Assembly: GCF_001457815.1 (NCBI RefSeq)
Contig: NZ_LN898218.1
Span: 247,343-293,805, forward strand
Reading direction: 5' to 3'
DNA from: Vitreoscilla massiliensis
Lineage (GTDB): Bacteria; Pseudomonadota; Gammaproteobacteria; Burkholderiales; Neisseriaceae
Length of the DNA stretch: 46,463 nt
The notes under the pieces are model-generated. The model did no database searches. It saw only the letters and a program-made list of their open reading frames with translations, and had not been told where the DNA came from. Position numbers and translations under genes: made by a program. Every line of letters begins with the position of its first letter. Position 1 is the first letter of the stretch. Of this stretch, positions 1 through 8,020 are shown piece after piece.

Positions 1-234
1 GTCTGATATGGGATGTTGCTACGATAATGCGGTAGTAGAGCGATTCTTTGGCAGTTTGAAATATGAAGGTTTAGGCCATACCACGAGCATGAATGAAAGT
101 GTAGTCAAACAAGAAATCACGCAATTTATTCATTATTACAATTTTAAACGGCCACATACAGCCAACAATGGAATGAGCCCATTGGAGTATGAAAATTCTC
201 AGATAAAAGTGTCCTGCGCGGCTTGACCACTACA
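1..234 (+). mobile_element. Right end of an IS3-family insertion sequence (partial)
   Basis: The window opens inside an insertion sequence whose transposase reads rightward. The element appears to end at about 234 in ...CTACA, so that its reverse strand starts TGTAGTGGTCAAGC, which fits the 5'-TG...CA-3' ends usual in the IS3 family. The DUF3987 reading frame to the right is broken exactly here. The left end and the target duplication lie outside the window, so the boundary is inferred. Confidence 0.7.
2..226 (+). CDS. IS3-family transposase OrfB, C-terminal fragment
   Basis: This is the last part of an rve-type DDE transposase of the IS3/IS150 kind. The reading frame is open to the left edge. 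It carries the block YDNAVVERFFGSLKYE, in which the Glu of VVERFF is the third catalytic acid of the DDE triad, followed by the typical tail IHYYNFKRPH and MSPLEYE. The stop codon lies just inside the end of the element, as usual. Most of the protein (N-terminal HTH and the two catalytic Asp) is outside the window, so I cannot say whether the copy is intact. Confidence 0.9.
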   Translation, partial: SDMGCCYDNAVVERFFGSLKYEGLGHTTSMNESVVKQEITQFIHYYNFKRPHTANNGMSPLEYENSQIKVSCAA

Positions 235-690
235 TAATAAAGGAATTTTAGGTGTAAGCTTTTGCAACTGCTTCAGTTGGTCCTCAAGGAGCTTATAATT
301 TTCATTCCCTTGTTTAATCGACTTAATTATTTCACTTTGAATGGCTTTTTCTTTAATCTTAAAAATATTCGAGTCAATTTCGTAATCAGAAAGTTGATTA
401 TTAAACTCTTGCTCGGAAATTGTATCAAAAGCAATGATTGGCTTTAATAGCAGATTAAGTACAGATGTTTTTCGGTCTCCTGATTCGCCAATTACACCTA
501 TTGCCAATGAGACTGGATTAACTACCCCATTGGGCATTCGTACCTGAATGAGATCTTGCATTGCAGTTGCCATACTGGTCATGATGCCAGATACGATGAT
601 AGGGTATGCTGCAGGTATTTGTCGCTCTACCGCGAAGACAAGTTCGCGTAAATCTGTAGAGAAACTATTAAAATTTATCATGTTACTCAT
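235..690 (-). pseudogene. DUF3987 (YfjI-like) gene, cut by the IS element
   Basis: About 152 residues of the N-terminal part of a DUF3987 protein, the family of E. coli YfjI of prophage CP4-57, usually around 500 residues. The conserved core GVIGESGDRKTSVLN is a Walker-A-like loop. The family sits in P4/CP4-type islands; a replication or primase-helicase role is suspected, not proven. After residue 152 the frame runs into the IS end and stops at 199, so the C-terminal half is lost or lies beyond the IS. The start at 690 has a weak upstream AAGAAAG; an in-frame ATG at 681 is an alternative. The gene lies downstream of the alpA-like gene on the same strand, an arrangement known from CP4-57-like elements. 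Confidence 0.75.
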
Positions 691-716
691 ATAAGACTTT
701 CTTAGTAAAAGAAACC

Positions 717-775
717 CTCGAATGCTGTGGCTTCAAGAATAAGCCATGCTAAAATCTATTAGGGCAGCATTCGAG
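717..775. repeat. Nested inverted repeat between alpA-like and DUF3987 genes
   Basis: CTCGAATGCTG at 717-727 pairs perfectly with CAGCATTCGAG at 765-775 (11 bp), and an inner stem TGGCTT/AAGCCA (728-733/741-746) sits directly on the left arm. No T-run follows on either strand, so it is not a typical terminator. It could be a structured leader of the DUF3987 mRNA, a binding site or a recombination site; the sequence does not decide. Confidence 0.6.
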
Positions 776-871
776 CGTTAAGAACATACTTCTTAATTGA
801 TTCAAAGCTAGCAGGCCTGATCAATATAGGAGGTCTAAAATATTAGTTTGTCTTTAGTTTGATTGTTGCCC

Positions 872-1123
872 TCAATCAGCCACAGCAAGATTACTCATTC
901 GCTGAAAATATGCCCGAAGGTCATCTAAATACCAGACAATAGTTCGCTTTCCCAATCGGATCGGCTTTGGAAAATCTTCAACAAAGTATGGAGAATTAGG
1001 ATTCAATATTCCGTCTAGAGTTGAGGATGAGATATCTAATATCTCAGGAAGATTTTTTCGTCTAATGGTGAGCTTACTGTTAGATACACGAAGGTTAATA
1101 GGTTGAAGTTGATTACTTTTCAT
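872..1123 (-). CDS. AlpA-family transcriptional regulator / excisionase-like protein
   Basis: An 83-residue protein with the winged-helix layout of the phage AlpA family: a recognition region around LPEILDISSSTLDGIL (residues 25-40), then FPKPIRLGKRTIVWYLDDLRAYF, matching the FP.PI.LG.R...W...D...W pattern of AlpA proteins. Family members activate integrase/excision genes of P4-like islands; in E. coli, AlpA drives the CP4-57 integrase. No integrase gene is visible in this window, so its target must lie elsewhere or has been lost. The adjoining DUF3987 fragment supports a P4/CP4-type island. Function is inferred from family. Confidence 0.8.
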   Translation of the reverse strand: MKSNQLQPINLRVSNSKLTIRRKNLPEILDISSSTLDGILNPNSPYFVEDFPKPIRLGKRTIVWYLDDLRAYFQRMSNLAVAD

Positions 1124-1284
1124 TGTTTTTTGCCTTTAAATAATAAATAAGCATGTTCGTTTTATGCTGTAGTAGGCATAACTAAACATAAGCTAAATAT
1201 TAGTTAATTGATGAGTTTCACGCCTCCACTAATTTTTGAAAAACGACTTCATTTTTTGCTTAAATAATTTATAAGACTAAGAAT

Positions 1285-3579
1285 ATGAATAAACATTTTT
1301 TCTCCGAATCTAGCGTTATTAACTTTTTTTGTGATGTACTCGGAGTTGGAACAAATGTTTTTAGCCATAAAGAAAAAAGAATTCTGGAGTCAAATTCAAT
1401 TGACTCTATCAAGGCTGTATTATTGGGTTCGGAAGGTAAAGAATATAAGAAAGATGAAACATTAACATTTAGATTAGGGCAAATACTTTGTGGGCAATCA
1501 ATTCTACTACCTCAAGAAAAAAACAAGAGTAGTCCAGATATTGACAGTAGCAATTATTGTGTAGATCAAGTACAACGAGTAATACTAGAAGAGTATTTTG
1601 ACTATAGCGTACGCTATTTTCTTGAATTGGTATTTCTATTTAGACGTCAGATTTATATATATTCAGAACAACATGAAAGAAACTTTAAGAAGTCTATTAT
1701 TAAAGAAATCTATATACCGCAGGCTTTACTGATTTTTAATCCCAAGATTTTCGCCATTTATGCTCAACCAAAAGTTTTATTCGATGATATTGATGAATTC
1801 AATAAAGCAGCTGTAAATATTAAAAATAAACATCTAGAAAGCCAATTTATCCTTGATGAAATAGATCTATCAATTAAATTCAATCCATTTTCTGATAATA
1901 AAAGTATAGAGCAATACCTGCCTGAAGCATCCCCATTAAGATATTTAAAACAAGCTATAAGTGATAGTCATAAAAATGATTATAACTTTATGGTTATGTG
2001 TAGAAACTCAATTAAAAGAATATTAAAACAAAAATTACCTCTTAGCATTTATCAAAATTTTGTATCCCAATCACTCGATAAGCTATCTTCAAATAAGCTT
2101 ACATTGCCAAGTACATTTAGAAGAGATTTAAAATTTCTTCTAACAGAGTTAAATAGCAATGATGAGGAACTAATAGCAGAACTGAATAAATGTGCAGGAA
2201 TATTTAGCTGTTTTAGTATATTAGAACGAATAAAAAAATATCTCTTAAAATCATCATTCAATATTAATGAATTTCAAGAATTAATCAAATTTTCAAATTC
2301 TGCATATTATATTTCAGATGTTATGGCAAATTCATTAGTCGAGCGAAGTGCAAATCATGAAAAAGAATTTACTTCTAAAATTAGTAAACTATTAAGCCAT
2401 CATTTCACATTTCTTTTTAAGGGCGACTTTTATTGCAGGGAACAAAGTAAAAATGATTTAAATAAGGAGGAATTTGAAAAAATAAATCCAAATATATTAG
2501 AACAAAAATTATTTTTACGAAGTAAAGATTTACTACTTTTAATTGAAGCAACCAAGCATACAAAACAGTCATTTTTGTTAAATAAAAAATTTTATAATCT
2601 TGTTGCTGTAAATTGCATATTAAACAATTGTCAACCACAGCTAACTATTAAAGACTATACTCAAGAAATGCTTCAAGATGCTAATTTTAATATAAATTTT
2701 GACAATTCAATGAATGCGTCTGACAGTACGTATCAATTAAAAAAGAATGAATTCATTGATTTCAAGTTAATAACTGTAGCGCAAATTAATTGGTATAATT
2801 TCCCAACAGAAAATATTTGCTCAATACTAAAGAATACTTTACCGTTTTTTAAGCATCATGCTTTTTATGATTCAGTTAATGAATTTATTAACTGCTTAAA
2901 TTATTTATCAGTGCAAGATATTACTAACGCTAAAATTTCTATAGGAAAGAGTTTTAATAAATTAATCGATAACAGATTGCACTCAGAAGGCGTATATATC
3001 GAATATATTCTATCCTTCTACTTAGGCTTAAAAGCTTATGGAGAAAAACCAAATTTTCCTGCTTTGAAAAAATTTGCAATTTGGCTGAACCCAATGACTA
3101 CAGAAACTTTTGCAAATCCATGGTATGAAATGACTGTGCCAAGTAATATGAATAGTAAATCAGAGCCGTTCATTAACCATTATTTGCTAAGTGTGATTCA
3201 GCATTTTAATTATTTTTGTGTATGCAGAAATAGGTTTCCTCAAGTAATTAATAACCCTTATGAGCCTATTTTTAAGCCTTTAAAGAAATTTATATACGCA
3301 GTAATCAACGCAAAAAGTCAAGAAAGCAATGAGGTTTTGAATCTTATGTGGAATAAAAATGTAGACATCTCCACTAAGTATTTGATTAAAAGGAAAATGA
3401 TTATTACTAAGTTCAACATTTTAGATATTTTAAAAGAATCAGAAAAACATTTTATACTTTTCCTTAATCTGTTTTTAGATGGTGTTAAAGATACTGAATA
3501 TATTTTTGCCCTTCTTTATCCTGACCATAAAGCACATTATATTAAAAACTTCATTCTTACCAAGCTTTTGAAAAGCTAA
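1285..3579 (+). CDS. Hypothetical protein, 764 residues, very AT-rich cargo gene
   Basis: I do not recognise this protein. It is encoded alone, divergently from the alpA-like gene, and its base composition is far more AT-rich than the operon at 3812-7875 or the core genes. The translation is rich in Lys, Asn, Ile, Phe and Tyr, has no signal peptide and no obvious membrane segment, and looks mostly helical, with stretches such as VILEEYFDYSVRYFLELVFL (around residues 95-115). I see no Walker motif, HNH, PD-(D/E)xK, TIR or reverse transcriptase signature. The start at 1285 has only a weak ribosome site (TAAGAAT). A single long, compositionally foreign gene next to an AlpA regulator is a common position for anti-phage cargo, but that is only a positional argument. 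Confidence 0.75.
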   Translation: MNKHFFSESSVINFFCDVLGVGTNVFSHKEKRILESNSIDSIKAVLLGSEGKEYKKDETLTFRLGQILCGQSILLPQEKNKSSPDIDSSNYCVDQVQRVILEEYFDYSVRYFLELVFLFRRQIYIYSEQHERNFKKSIIKEIYIPQALLIFNPKIFAIYAQPKVLFDDIDEFNKAAVNIKNKHLESQFILDEIDLSIKFNPFSDNKSIEQYLPEASPLRYLKQAISDSHKNDYNFMVMCRNSIKRILKQKLPLSIYQNFVSQSLDKLSSNKLTLPSTFRRDLKFLLTELNSNDEELIAELNKCAGIFSCFSILERIKKYLLKSSFNINEFQELIKFSNSAYYISDVMANSLVERSANHEKEFTSKISKLLSHHFTFLFKGDFYCREQSKNDLNKEEFEKINPNILEQKLFLRSKDLLLLIEATKHTKQSFLLNKKFYNLVAVNCILNNCQPQLTIKDYTQEMLQDANFNINFDNSMNASDSTYQLKKNEFIDFKLITVAQINWYNFPTENICSILKNTLPFFKHHAFYDSVNEFINCLNYLSVQDITNAKISIGKSFNKLIDNRLHSEGVYIEYILSFYLGLKAYGEKPNFPALKKFAIWLNPMTTETFANPWYEMTVPSNMNSKSEPFINHYLLSVIQHFNYFCVCRNRFPQVINNPYEPIFKPLKKFIYAVINAKSQESNEVLNLMWNKNVDISTKYLIKRKMIITKFNILDILKESEKHFILFLNLFLDGVKDTEYIFALLYPDHKAHYIKNFILTKLLKS

Positions 3580-3760
3580 GATTTTTTAATTAATCTATAA
3601 ATATATTTTAGTACTGTACGAAATTATTAGAGTATATTTGGTTACGAGAAATTTTGGTATGCATTATTGTTAAACACAGGTATTAACTTAAATCTAAAAT
3701 TCTCCGCTATTATTTTACTGATTATAAATTATTTCAAATCCATACCATCAAAGTGAATCC

Positions 3761-3793
3761 ATAGGCCTACTGTAAATGTAGGCTATTTCTTTT
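3761..3793 (+). terminator. Hairpin with T-run just upstream of the 3812 gene
   Basis: ATAGGCCTAC (3761-3770) pairs with GTAGGCTAT (3778-3786) with one bulged G, followed by TTCTTTT. It could end the 1285 gene transcript, but it also lies only about 20 bases before the next start codon, like three further hairpins in this operon. The rest of the 3580-3760 gap is AT-rich and shows nothing else. Confidence 0.6.
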
Positions 3794-3811
3794 ACTTTGA
3801 AAGGTATGTCT

Positions 3812-4180
3812 ATGCAAAACCCTATTTGTCCCAAATGTAATTCTGCGCACATCATTACCAAAGACACCGCTAAAACCTACGGTGGCATTATCGGTACTGC
3901 GGGTGGTGCCATCAGCGGTGCTACTGCTGCTTTGGCAGGAGCCAATATCGGCAGTAAAATTGGAATGATTGCTGGCCCAGTAGGTATTGCCGCTGGCACG
4001 GTAGCTGGTGCACTTTTCGGCGCTCTTTTCTATGGAGCAACAGGTGGCATTGCAGGTTCACAACTGGGTAAGGTTGTGGATGCGCATGTGCTTAAAAACC
4101 TTGAGTGCCAAGACTGTGGGCATTCGTTTTCTGGTGATGAGCCATCTGAAATTAACCTTAATCCTATTTCTATGCCTTAA
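3812..4180 (+). CDS. Zinc-ribbon protein with internal glycine-zipper hydrophobic segment
   Basis: A 122-residue protein. Two Cys pairs bracket it: CPKC near the N-terminus (residues 6-9) and CQDC near residue 103, together forming a plausible four-Cys zinc ribbon. Between them lies a long Gly/Ala-rich hydrophobic stretch with glycine-zipper spacing (GGIIGTAGGAISGATAAL, then GPVGIAAGTVAGALFGALF), which could insert in a membrane. I chose ATG 3812 because GAAAGG (3799-3804) lies 7 bases upstream; the frame is open further back to a TTG at 3797. First gene of an operon-like row with the DUF932 and YqaJ genes. Function unknown; a membrane-tethered nucleic-acid or protein binder is a guess. Confidence 0.7.
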   Translation: MQNPICPKCNSAHIITKDTAKTYGGIIGTAGGAISGATAALAGANIGSKIGMIAGPVGIAAGTVAGALFGALFYGATGGIAGSQLGKVVDAHVLKNLECQDCGHSFSGDEPSEINLNPISMP

Positions 4181-4220
4181 CGGTATTACAAATTCATTTC
4201 TCATTTTCACATTTACTGAT

Positions 4221-4253
4221 AACAACAGCTTAGGCCTGGCCTAAGCTGTTGTT
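4221..4253 (+). terminator. Perfect 15-bp hairpin upstream of the DUF932 gene
   Basis: AACAACAGCTTAGGC (4221-4235) and GCCTAAGCTGTTGTT (4239-4253) form a perfect 15-bp stem with loop CTG. The ribosome site GGAG (4258-4261) follows directly. There is only a weak T-rich tail (GTTGTTGCTT), so it may be an attenuator, an mRNA-processing or stabilising structure, or a protein-binding palindrome rather than a plain terminator. Confidence 0.65.
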
Positions 4254-4268
4254 GCTTGGAGCGATCAC

Positions 4269-5282
4269 ATGGCACATTTAGTAGAAACCATGGCCTACAC
4301 AGGCCAAACCCCTTGGCATGGCTTGGGTGAGCAATTGCCCAGTAAGCAACCAATAGAAGTATGGGCACAAGCAGCAGGCATGGACTGGCAGATCAAAGAA
4401 TCTCCAGTCCATTTTTCCATTGATAACATTCACAATGCTTCGATGTTTGGTTCGTTTGAAGAACAGAAAGTCTTGTACCGAAGCGATACCAACACGGCTT
4501 TGTCGGTGGTTTCTAACCGCTACCAAGTGGTACAGCCCATGGAGGTATTGGAGTTTTACCGCGACCTGACTGAGTATGCGGGTTTTGAATTGGAAACCGC
4601 AGGTGTGCTCAAAGGCGGTCGTAAGTTCTGGGCATTGGCTCGCACAGGTAAGACCACGGTATTAAAAGGCACAGATGTAATCAATGGCTATGTGTTATTG
4701 GCCACTTCTTGTGACGGCAGTTTGGCAACGGTGGCAATGCCTACCACGGTGCGTGTGGTGTGTAACAACACTTTATCTGTTGCAGTGAATGGGTCTGAGC
4801 AAGCGGTTAAAGTGTCTCACCGTTCTAACTTCGATGCCGATGCGGTCAAACAACGTTTAGGCATTGCAGTATCACAGTGGGAACAGTTCATGTACGAGAT
4901 GAAAGTTTTGTCAGAACGCAAGGTCAATGTCAAAGAAGCCAACCGTTACTTTGAATCCTTATTAAGCAGTAATCCAACAGATGTGGTTCCTGCCCAAGGC
5001 CGCAAATCCCATTTGAAGTTGGTGCATACCCAAGCAGACAGCATCATCCCCAATGAGCGTGCTTATAAGAAGTTACAGGCCATGTATAACGGCCAAGGCC
5101 GAGGTGCCGAATTGACCGCAGCCAAAGACACAGCTTGGGGTTTGCTCTGTGCCGTGACTGAGTTTGTGGACCATGAACGCCAAGCCCGTTCTTCTGAAAA
5201 CCGCCTCGATTCTGCTTGGTTTGGCAATGGCGCACAAATGAAACAAAAAGCTCTAGAACAAGCCTTGCAATTGGTGGCTTAG
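4269..5282 (+). CDS. DUF932 domain protein (phage/plasmid-like protein)
   Basis: A 337-residue protein of the DUF932 (phage/plasmid-like, TIGR03299-type) family. The diagnostic start is ETMAYTGQTPWHGLGEQL, followed by NRYQVVQPMEVLEFYRDL and the conserved middle LLATSCDGSL...PTTVRVVCNNTL. Length fits the family. Members sit next to recombination and replication genes on plasmids, phages and integrative elements; their biochemical role is unknown. GGAG at 4258-4261 gives a good start at 4269. The next gene encodes a YqaJ nuclease, so a joint role in DNA recombination of the element is a fair inference. Confidence 0.88.
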   Translation: MAHLVETMAYTGQTPWHGLGEQLPSKQPIEVWAQAAGMDWQIKESPVHFSIDNIHNASMFGSFEEQKVLYRSDTNTALSVVSNRYQVVQPMEVLEFYRDLTEYAGFELETAGVLKGGRKFWALARTGKTTVLKGTDVINGYVLLATSCDGSLATVAMPTTVRVVCNNTLSVAVNGSEQAVKVSHRSNFDADAVKQRLGIAVSQWEQFMYEMKVLSERKVNVKEANRYFESLLSSNPTDVVPAQGRKSHLKLVHTQADSIIPNERAYKKLQAMYNGQGRGAELTAAKDTAWGLLCAVTEFVDHERQARSSENRLDSAWFGNGAQMKQKALEQALQLVA

Positions 5283-5329
5283 TCCATCGCTTTAATCCTG
5301 CATTACTTCTCTGTGTTGAATGACTTTTT

Positions 5330-5361
5330 CCTCTGGTGGCTTTGCCACTGGAGGATTTTTT
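5330..5361 (+). terminator. Terminator-like hairpin between DUF932 and yqaJ-type genes
   Basis: CCTCTGGTGGC (5330-5340) pairs with GCCACTGGAGG (5344-5354), loop TTT, 11 bp including two G-U pairs in the plus-strand RNA, followed by ATTTTTT. It is a textbook intrinsic terminator placed about 20 bases before the start of the next gene in the same operon, so it probably attenuates rather than ends transcription. Confidence 0.8.
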
Positions 5362-5380
5362 ATGTCTGAAAGGAATGAAG

Positions 5381-6391
5381 ATGAACCTCCCGAAAACCCG
5401 TAACAATACCCATCACATCGCCAAAGCCAAATCACCACTGCGTTTGGTTAAGACCAAAGACTTGAGTCGTGATGACTGGCTGGCAGCCCGACGCTCAGGT
5501 TTGGGCAGTTCTGATGCTGCCACCGCATTGGGTTTAAACCCATATCAATCCCGTTTGGCCTTGTGGATAGAAAAAACCCGACCTGAACAGAGTTTGAATC
5601 CAATAGATCCCAGCGATGATACCCACCCCACTTATTGGGGCACGGTATTGGAACCCATCGTTGCCACCCATTACAGTAAACGCACAGGCAATAAGGTGCG
5701 TAAGGTCAATGCCATCCTACAGCATCCCGAGCATCCTTTTATGTTGGCCAATCTCGACCGTGAGGTCATAGGCCAGCCCGATGTGCAAATCTTGGAATGC
5801 AAAACCGCAGGGGCTTATGGTGCCAAGGCATGGAAAGATGGTGTGCCTGAATATGTGTTGGTACAGGTGATGCACCAATTGGCAGTCACAGGTAAACAGG
5901 CTGCCGATGTGGCGGTACTGATTGCAGGGCAAGACTTGCAGATACATCGGGTGTATCGAGACGAAGCCTTGATTTCCCAGCTGATAGAATTGGAGGCACA
6001 GTTCTGGTGGCATGTAGAAAACAATATTCCACCCGCAGCCGATGGCAGTGATTCAGCTGCACAGGCCTTACAAGCCTTGTTCCAACACGACAATGGTCAC
6101 ATTCTGGATTTGACTTACGATGCCGACATGAATGCGGTGTTTGATGAATTGGTAGCAGTACGCACACATTTAGACGATTACAAAGCCAAAGAAAGCCTGT
6201 TAAAGCAACGCATCCAACAAACCATGGCCGAACACAGCCATGCCCAGTTTCGCAATGGCTCGGTTGCATGGAAGAAAACCGCCGATGCCAAGGTGTTGGA
6301 CAGCAAAGCCCTCAGCCAAGAGCATCCTGATTTGGTGGCTCCATACTTCACCACTAGAGCAGGCAGCAGACGCTTTACGGTGTTGGCTTAA
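5381..6391 (+). CDS. YqaJ-family viral recombinase / lambda-type exonuclease
   Basis: A 336-residue PD-(D/E)xK nuclease of the YqaJ family. Motifs in order: RRSGLGSSDAATALGLNPY, the WGTVLEPIVA helix carrying the first acidic residue, ANLDREVIGQPDVQILECKTAG with the E-x-K active-site pair, and VLVQVMHQLAVTG with the conserved Gln. The C-terminal third (from about residue 230) is a helical extension. Such nucleases resect double-strand ends for single-strand annealing recombination. AAGGA at 5370-5374 favours ATG 5381; the frame is open upstream, but a GTG at 5336 would lie inside the preceding hairpin. No RecT/Red-beta-type annealing protein is recognisable beside it; the next gene could fill that role but does not look like one. 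Confidence 0.85.
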   Translation: MNLPKTRNNTHHIAKAKSPLRLVKTKDLSRDDWLAARRSGLGSSDAATALGLNPYQSRLALWIEKTRPEQSLNPIDPSDDTHPTYWGTVLEPIVATHYSKRTGNKVRKVNAILQHPEHPFMLANLDREVIGQPDVQILECKTAGAYGAKAWKDGVPEYVLVQVMHQLAVTGKQAADVAVLIAGQDLQIHRVYRDEALISQLIELEAQFWWHVENNIPPAADGSDSAAQALQALFQHDNGHILDLTYDADMNAVFDELVAVRTHLDDYKAKESLLKQRIQQTMAEHSHAQFRNGSVAWKKTADAKVLDSKALSQEHPDLVAPYFTTRAGSRRFTVLA

Positions 6392-6479
6392 TCCAAAACA
6401 CAAGATATTGAGCTTGTTTCTTTAAGGCTCACTAATCCTCCTGTTTTTAAATCCTCTCAACTTACCATCCAACAACTTA

Positions 6480-6533
6480 AGACAGCACCACACACAATCC
6501 ATACACATGAGCGGGTGGGTGCTGTTTGTTTTT
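6480..6533 (+). terminator. Stem with long loop and T-run upstream of the 6551 gene
   Basis: AAGACAGCACC (6479-6489) pairs with GGTGCTGTTT (6518-6527), about 10 bp with one G-U pair, enclosing a loop of about 28 bases and followed by GTTTTTAT. The ribosome site AAAGGA (6538-6543) comes straight after. The positional arrangement matches the other hairpins of this operon. A weaker call than its neighbours because of the large loop. Confidence 0.5.
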
Positions 6534-6550
6534 ATACAAAGGAAACCATC

Positions 6551-7444
6551 ATGATCAAAGGACTCGCCATTACCCCACCTGTATTGGGACGCATCTCCAT
6601 CGGCAAAGTGGTTGAAAAGAACGGCAAGCGCATGCCCGAGAAAGACGATGAATTCACCATCACCACCCAAGTACAAAGCAAAGGCCAGTGGGTGAGACAC
6701 CCGTTGGACACAGAATTGCGACAAGGAGAAGACAGCAGCAAGCTGCGCATCATTCCCATCCGCTTGTTGTTCAATGACCCTGATTTGAATTTCCGTGCTC
6801 AGTATTCCATGTTTGACCACAAAACAGGTCGGCCTGTGTGCGTGGGCAATGGAGAAACCTGTAAGCGCATGACAGCCAAAGGGGTGGAATCGTTGGCTTG
6901 TCCCAGCCCCATGGCTTGTGAGTATGGCCAAGCAGGTTATTGCAAACCGTATGGTCGTTTGAATGTATTAATTGGTGATGAAGACGAATTGGGTACGTTT
7001 GTGTTTCGCACCACAGGTTATAACAGCATTCGTACCTTACTCAGTCGTTTGCATTACTTCAGTGCCGTATCCAACAACCAATTGGCCAGTTTACCGTTGG
7101 CACTGCGCATCCGCGGTAAATCTACCACCCAATCCTTTCGGCAAGCCATTTTCTATGTAGACATCACCACACGGCCTGAACACAGTTTGGCTCAGTCCAT
7201 TGCCATGGCCACGGAAACCAATCTCAACCGACAACAAGCTGGCTTTGACCAACAAGCCTTAGACCATGCGGCCAAACTGGGCTTTGCCAATGGCGAGTTT
7301 GAAGACACCGAAGATGAAGGCTTGGAAGTGGTAGAGGAGTTTTACCCAGCTACGAATCAAGAAACACCGTCTGGCATCGAAGTGCAATCCACCTCCAGTC
7401 TCAAACAAAAGTTATTGCCCAAAATACAGGAGGCGGCACCATGA
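6551..7444 (+). CDS. Cys-rich conserved mobile-element protein
   Basis: A 297-residue protein. Five Cys cluster at about residues 97, 104, 117, 123 and 131 (around GRPVCVGNGETCKR, ACPSPMACEYGQAGYC), suggesting a metal or iron-sulfur site. The remainder is mixed alpha/beta, and an acidic stretch (EFEDTEDEGLEVVEEF) precedes the C-terminus. I recall similar proteins beside DUF932 and YqaJ genes on integrative elements, under the loose name 'hydrolase or metal-binding protein'; a recombination-directionality-factor relationship has also been suggested for such proteins. Neither can be confirmed here. AAAGGA with 7-base spacing supports ATG 6551 rather than an upstream GTG inside the hairpin. It overlaps the next gene by 4 bases (ATGA). 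Confidence 0.7.
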   Translation: MIKGLAITPPVLGRISIGKVVEKNGKRMPEKDDEFTITTQVQSKGQWVRHPLDTELRQGEDSSKLRIIPIRLLFNDPDLNFRAQYSMFDHKTGRPVCVGNGETCKRMTAKGVESLACPSPMACEYGQAGYCKPYGRLNVLIGDEDELGTFVFRTTGYNSIRTLLSRLHYFSAVSNNQLASLPLALRIRGKSTTQSFRQAIFYVDITTRPEHSLAQSIAMATETNLNRQQAGFDQQALDHAAKLGFANGEFEDTEDEGLEVVEEFYPATNQETPSGIEVQSTSSLKQKLLPKIQEAAP

Positions 7445-7875
7445 ACCACCAATGCCACAATGTGTTATTGCTGATGGGCAATGCTGAGAGCATCACTGCA
7501 ATCAAACAGTCGTTGTTGCTTGAACCTACCTCAGCCAAGCCTGTACTGGATTTCAGTCTGCTGTTACCACCACCCAAAACCCTGCAACAGGCCAAACGCA
7601 ACCATGTGTTTGTACAGCAACTCAAGCGTTGGCGCATCCATAACTGGAGTACGGCCAGTAATGGGGTATTAATCCATAAGGAGGAAACCGAAACCTCATT
7701 GCAACTTAACTTCAGCACAATATGGTCACCACCTGTAAAAATCTACCAAGCCTTGATGGCGCGGTGGCCAGAGGTGGTATGTGTGTACCAGTACCATAAT
7801 GCGAAAGCCTGCCTTTGGGGTTTGGCTTGGCAGCAAAATAACCAGTATTATCGGCATGAGCAGATGTGTGAATAA
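7441..7875 (+). CDS. Hypothetical protein, 144 residues, last gene of the recombination operon
   Basis: I do not recognise this protein. It starts in an ATGA overlap with the Cys-rich gene, so translational coupling is likely. No signal peptide, membrane segment or clear motif is visible; Gln and Trp are frequent (residues SPPVKIYQALMARWPEVVCVYQY near 100-120 read like a small alpha/beta fold). It is followed directly by a strong terminator, marking the end of the operon that starts at 3812. Confidence 0.65.
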   Translation: MNHQCHNVLLLMGNAESITAIKQSLLLEPTSAKPVLDFSLLLPPPKTLQQAKRNHVFVQQLKRWRIHNWSTASNGVLIHKEETETSLQLNFSTIWSPPVKIYQALMARWPEVVCVYQYHNAKACLWGLAWQQNNQYYRHEQMCE

Positions 7876-7880
7876 ATAAA

Positions 7881-7906
7881 AGCTACCGATTATGGTAGCT
7901 TTTTTT
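7881..7906 (+). terminator. Intrinsic terminator of the 3812-7875 operon
   Basis: AGCTACC (7881-7887) pairs with GGTAGCT (7894-7900), with a GATTAT loop and a run of seven T (7900-7906). Confidence 0.85.
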
Positions 7907-8020
7907 GTGATAAACAGATCAAAAATCTCAAAGTCGTACTGAATTTATGCTGCAGCTGCGCGAGTTTGAGAATTGAGGCAGTATGATTGCACTCTGTTCA
8001 CGGGAAATTGTTTTTTGAAG

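Noticed and set aside
6422..6931. Minus-strand frame of 169 codons
   Set aside because: Overlaps the Cys-rich protein gene and the hairpin; codon pattern is that of a complementary shadow.
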